This document shows positions 55,892 to 56,868 of a stretch of 56,868 bases of DNA, one piece after another. The stretch lies in NCBI GenBank assembly GCA_024653205.1, contig JANLFO010000016.1:1-56868 (forward strand). Direction: 5' to 3'. Positions within the stretch are counted from its first letter, which is position 1; the number at the start of each line of letters is the position of its first letter. The translations under genes were made by a program, and so were the position numbers. The notes under the pieces were generated by a model. That model searched no databases. It had not been told where the DNA came from and saw nothing but the letters and a program-made list of their open reading frames with translations. This DNA is from Clostridia bacterium. Its GTDB lineage: Bacteria > Bacillota > DSM-521 > Neomoorellales > SLTJ01.

Positions 55892-56677
55892 TCAGGAGCC
55901 AAGGTCTCCTTGGCGGTCGAGGACGCATTGGGCCCGGTTCAAGAGGGAAACGGGGTCGACACCGTGTTCAGGATACACGGCCGATCCGAATTGCCAGGTG
56001 ATCTCCGGGTCCAGGATCGCCAGCCAGTCCTTCAGTTTGGCCATGACCGTTTGGGCCCCCTGTGCCCCGGTCACCGGGAGGACCACCGCCAGGCGGCCGC
56101 ACTCCAGGGAGATCACGCTGTCTATGTCGCGCAGGCGGCGCCCCAGGTAGCCTTCCAGATCGGAAAGGGCGCGGGCTCCCGGACCGGAGCGCCGACCCAC
56201 CAGCAGGGAGACTTCTCCGCCGGAGCGGGAGGCACGGTTGATTTCCAGGCGCAGGATTCCCAGGAGGCTCTCTTCGGGACCGGTTCTCCCTTGACCGGGG
56301 CCGATCAGCTTTTCCACCCGCCGCACCAACTGCCGGGGGGCAAAGGGCTTGATCAGATACTCCGCAGCACCGAGGTCTAGCGCCTGCCTTACCACGGTAG
56401 AGCAACCACAGGGAGTAAATACCATGACCGGGGTGTACTTTGACCTCGGCCTGGCTTTCAGCTCCCGTAGCACTGTCAGCCCGTCTATGCCAGGAAGCAG
56501 GGTATCCAGCAGGATGAGGTCGAAGGGCCGCGGCTGGGCGGCGACCCTGGCCAGAGCCTCCTCGCCGCTGGTCGCCTCTTCGGCCTCATAGCCGTGCGCC
56601 CCAAGAGATTGGCGCACCCACGAACGGGTCACGGCAGTATCCTGCACTACCAAAATACGCTTTGAGCCCCCGGTCAA
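55892..56677 (-). CDS. response regulator with degenerate GGDEF-like output domain
   Basis: A 261-residue protein. The receiver domain is complete: the acidic pocket residue in VVQDTAVTRS, phospho-acceptor Asp in LLDTLLPGIDG, the Thr in VFTPCG and the Lys in YLIKPFAP. The output half resembles a GGDEF fold (EINRASRSGGEVSLLVGRRS, LGRRLRDIDSVISLECGRLAVVLPVTGAQGAQTVMAKL), but the GGDEF loop itself is ECGRLAVVLP, so it should not make cyclic-di-GMP. The TTG at about 56677 follows GGAGGTGG closely; a GTG at 56770 is in frame but lacks a site. No histidine kinase is adjacent. Confidence 0.82.
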   Translation of the reverse strand: MTGGSKRILVVQDTAVTRSWVRQSLGAHGYEAEEATSGEEALARVAAQPRPFDLILLDTLLPGIDGLTVLRELKARPRSKYTPVMVFTPCGCSTVVRQALDLGAAEYLIKPFAPRQLVRRVEKLIGPGQGRTGPEESLLGILRLEINRASRSGGEVSLLVGRRSGPGARALSDLEGYLGRRLRDIDSVISLECGRLAVVLPVTGAQGAQTVMAKLKDWLAILDPEITWQFGSAVYPEHGVDPVSLLNRAQCVLDRQGDLGS

Positions 56678-56813
56678 AAGGACCACCTCCCGCGGCCTAA
56701 CCTTCTGTTCTCCGTCCCCACTCGCTTCTCCTGCCGCCCGCCCTCCTGGCCCCAAAGGCCGAAGGATCACTGGCCCGGGAGGACCGCAGGTGGGGATGCG
56801 TCAGGGCCGGGGC

Positions 56814-56868
56814 CTGAGTTATCCCCACTTTCCCACGGGCGGTACCGGGTGCTCCCCGTTCGTACTGT
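56814..56868 (+). repeat. dispersed repeat, copy 2 (cut by the window end)
   Basis: Matches 32487-32541 with two differences over 55 bases; the last 41 are identical. The window ends inside the element. The 130 bases before it, upstream of the response regulator, are otherwise empty. Confidence 0.85.

Overview
This 56.9-kb, GC-rich window looks like the chromosome of an anaerobic, spore-forming, probably thermophilic Firmicute of the Moorella/Desulfotomaculum kind. That assignment is inferred from gene order and gene content. The order ruvCAB-queA-tgt-yajC-secDF-...-recJ-relA-dtd-hisS-aspS-(6S RNA)-rarA-cysteine desulfurase, then AI-2E-type permease-alaS-ireB-ruvX-DUF1292-mltG, follows the Bacillus/Clostridia chromosome. 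Rubrerythrin and desulfoferrodoxin point to an anaerobe. GTG and TTG starts are very common, with strong GGAGG ribosome sites and consensus sigma-A promoters.

Layout. 1-351: 3' end of 23S rRNA, 5S rRNA and the rRNA terminator. 350-5772: DedA, a nicotinamidase-like hydrolase, DUF3842, CooT, YebC, RuvCAB and DUF2905. 5810-17810: SpoIID-like protein, QueA, Tgt, YajC, an HD protein, SecD, SecF, CCA enzyme, LapA-like protein and RecJ. 17784-23563: a promoter, then RelA, Dtd, HisS and AspS. 23583-27202: an unknown reverse-strand gene, a probable 6S RNA, RarA and a cysteine desulfurase. 27224-32394: CorA, a Lon-type protease, two small proteins and an AI-2E-type permease. 32395-32841: a noncoding stretch holding one copy of a repeat seen again at the window end. 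32773-39674: AlaS, IreB, a ferredoxin-fused aldo/keto reductase, RuvX, DUF1292, VanW-like protein and MltG. 39689-40860: two alpha-crystallin-type proteins behind a possible sigma-G promoter.

The main discovery is at 41059-52213. Eight genes lie in the order tungsten AOR-type subunit, small Fe-S protein, HdrD-like, HdrA-like, MvhD-like, NuoE-like, NuoF-like and NuoG-N-like. This is the gene order of the class II (ATP-independent) benzoyl-CoA reductase complex BamBCDEFGHI. A near-consensus sigma-54 promoter (TGGCACG-N4-TTGCA) precedes the operon, and just upstream of it are two inverted 18-bp sites spaced about five helical turns apart, the layout expected for a bacterial enhancer-binding protein. 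No other aromatic-degradation gene and no sigma-54 activator gene is present in the window, so the true substrate is open.

52266-56868: a reverse-strand Clp-fold protease with a small downstream gene, a 25-residue membrane peptide, a frameshifted desulfoferrodoxin gene translationally abutting rubrerythrin, a DUF72 protein, and a response regulator with a worn-down GGDEF-like domain. The last 55 bases are the second copy of the repeat.
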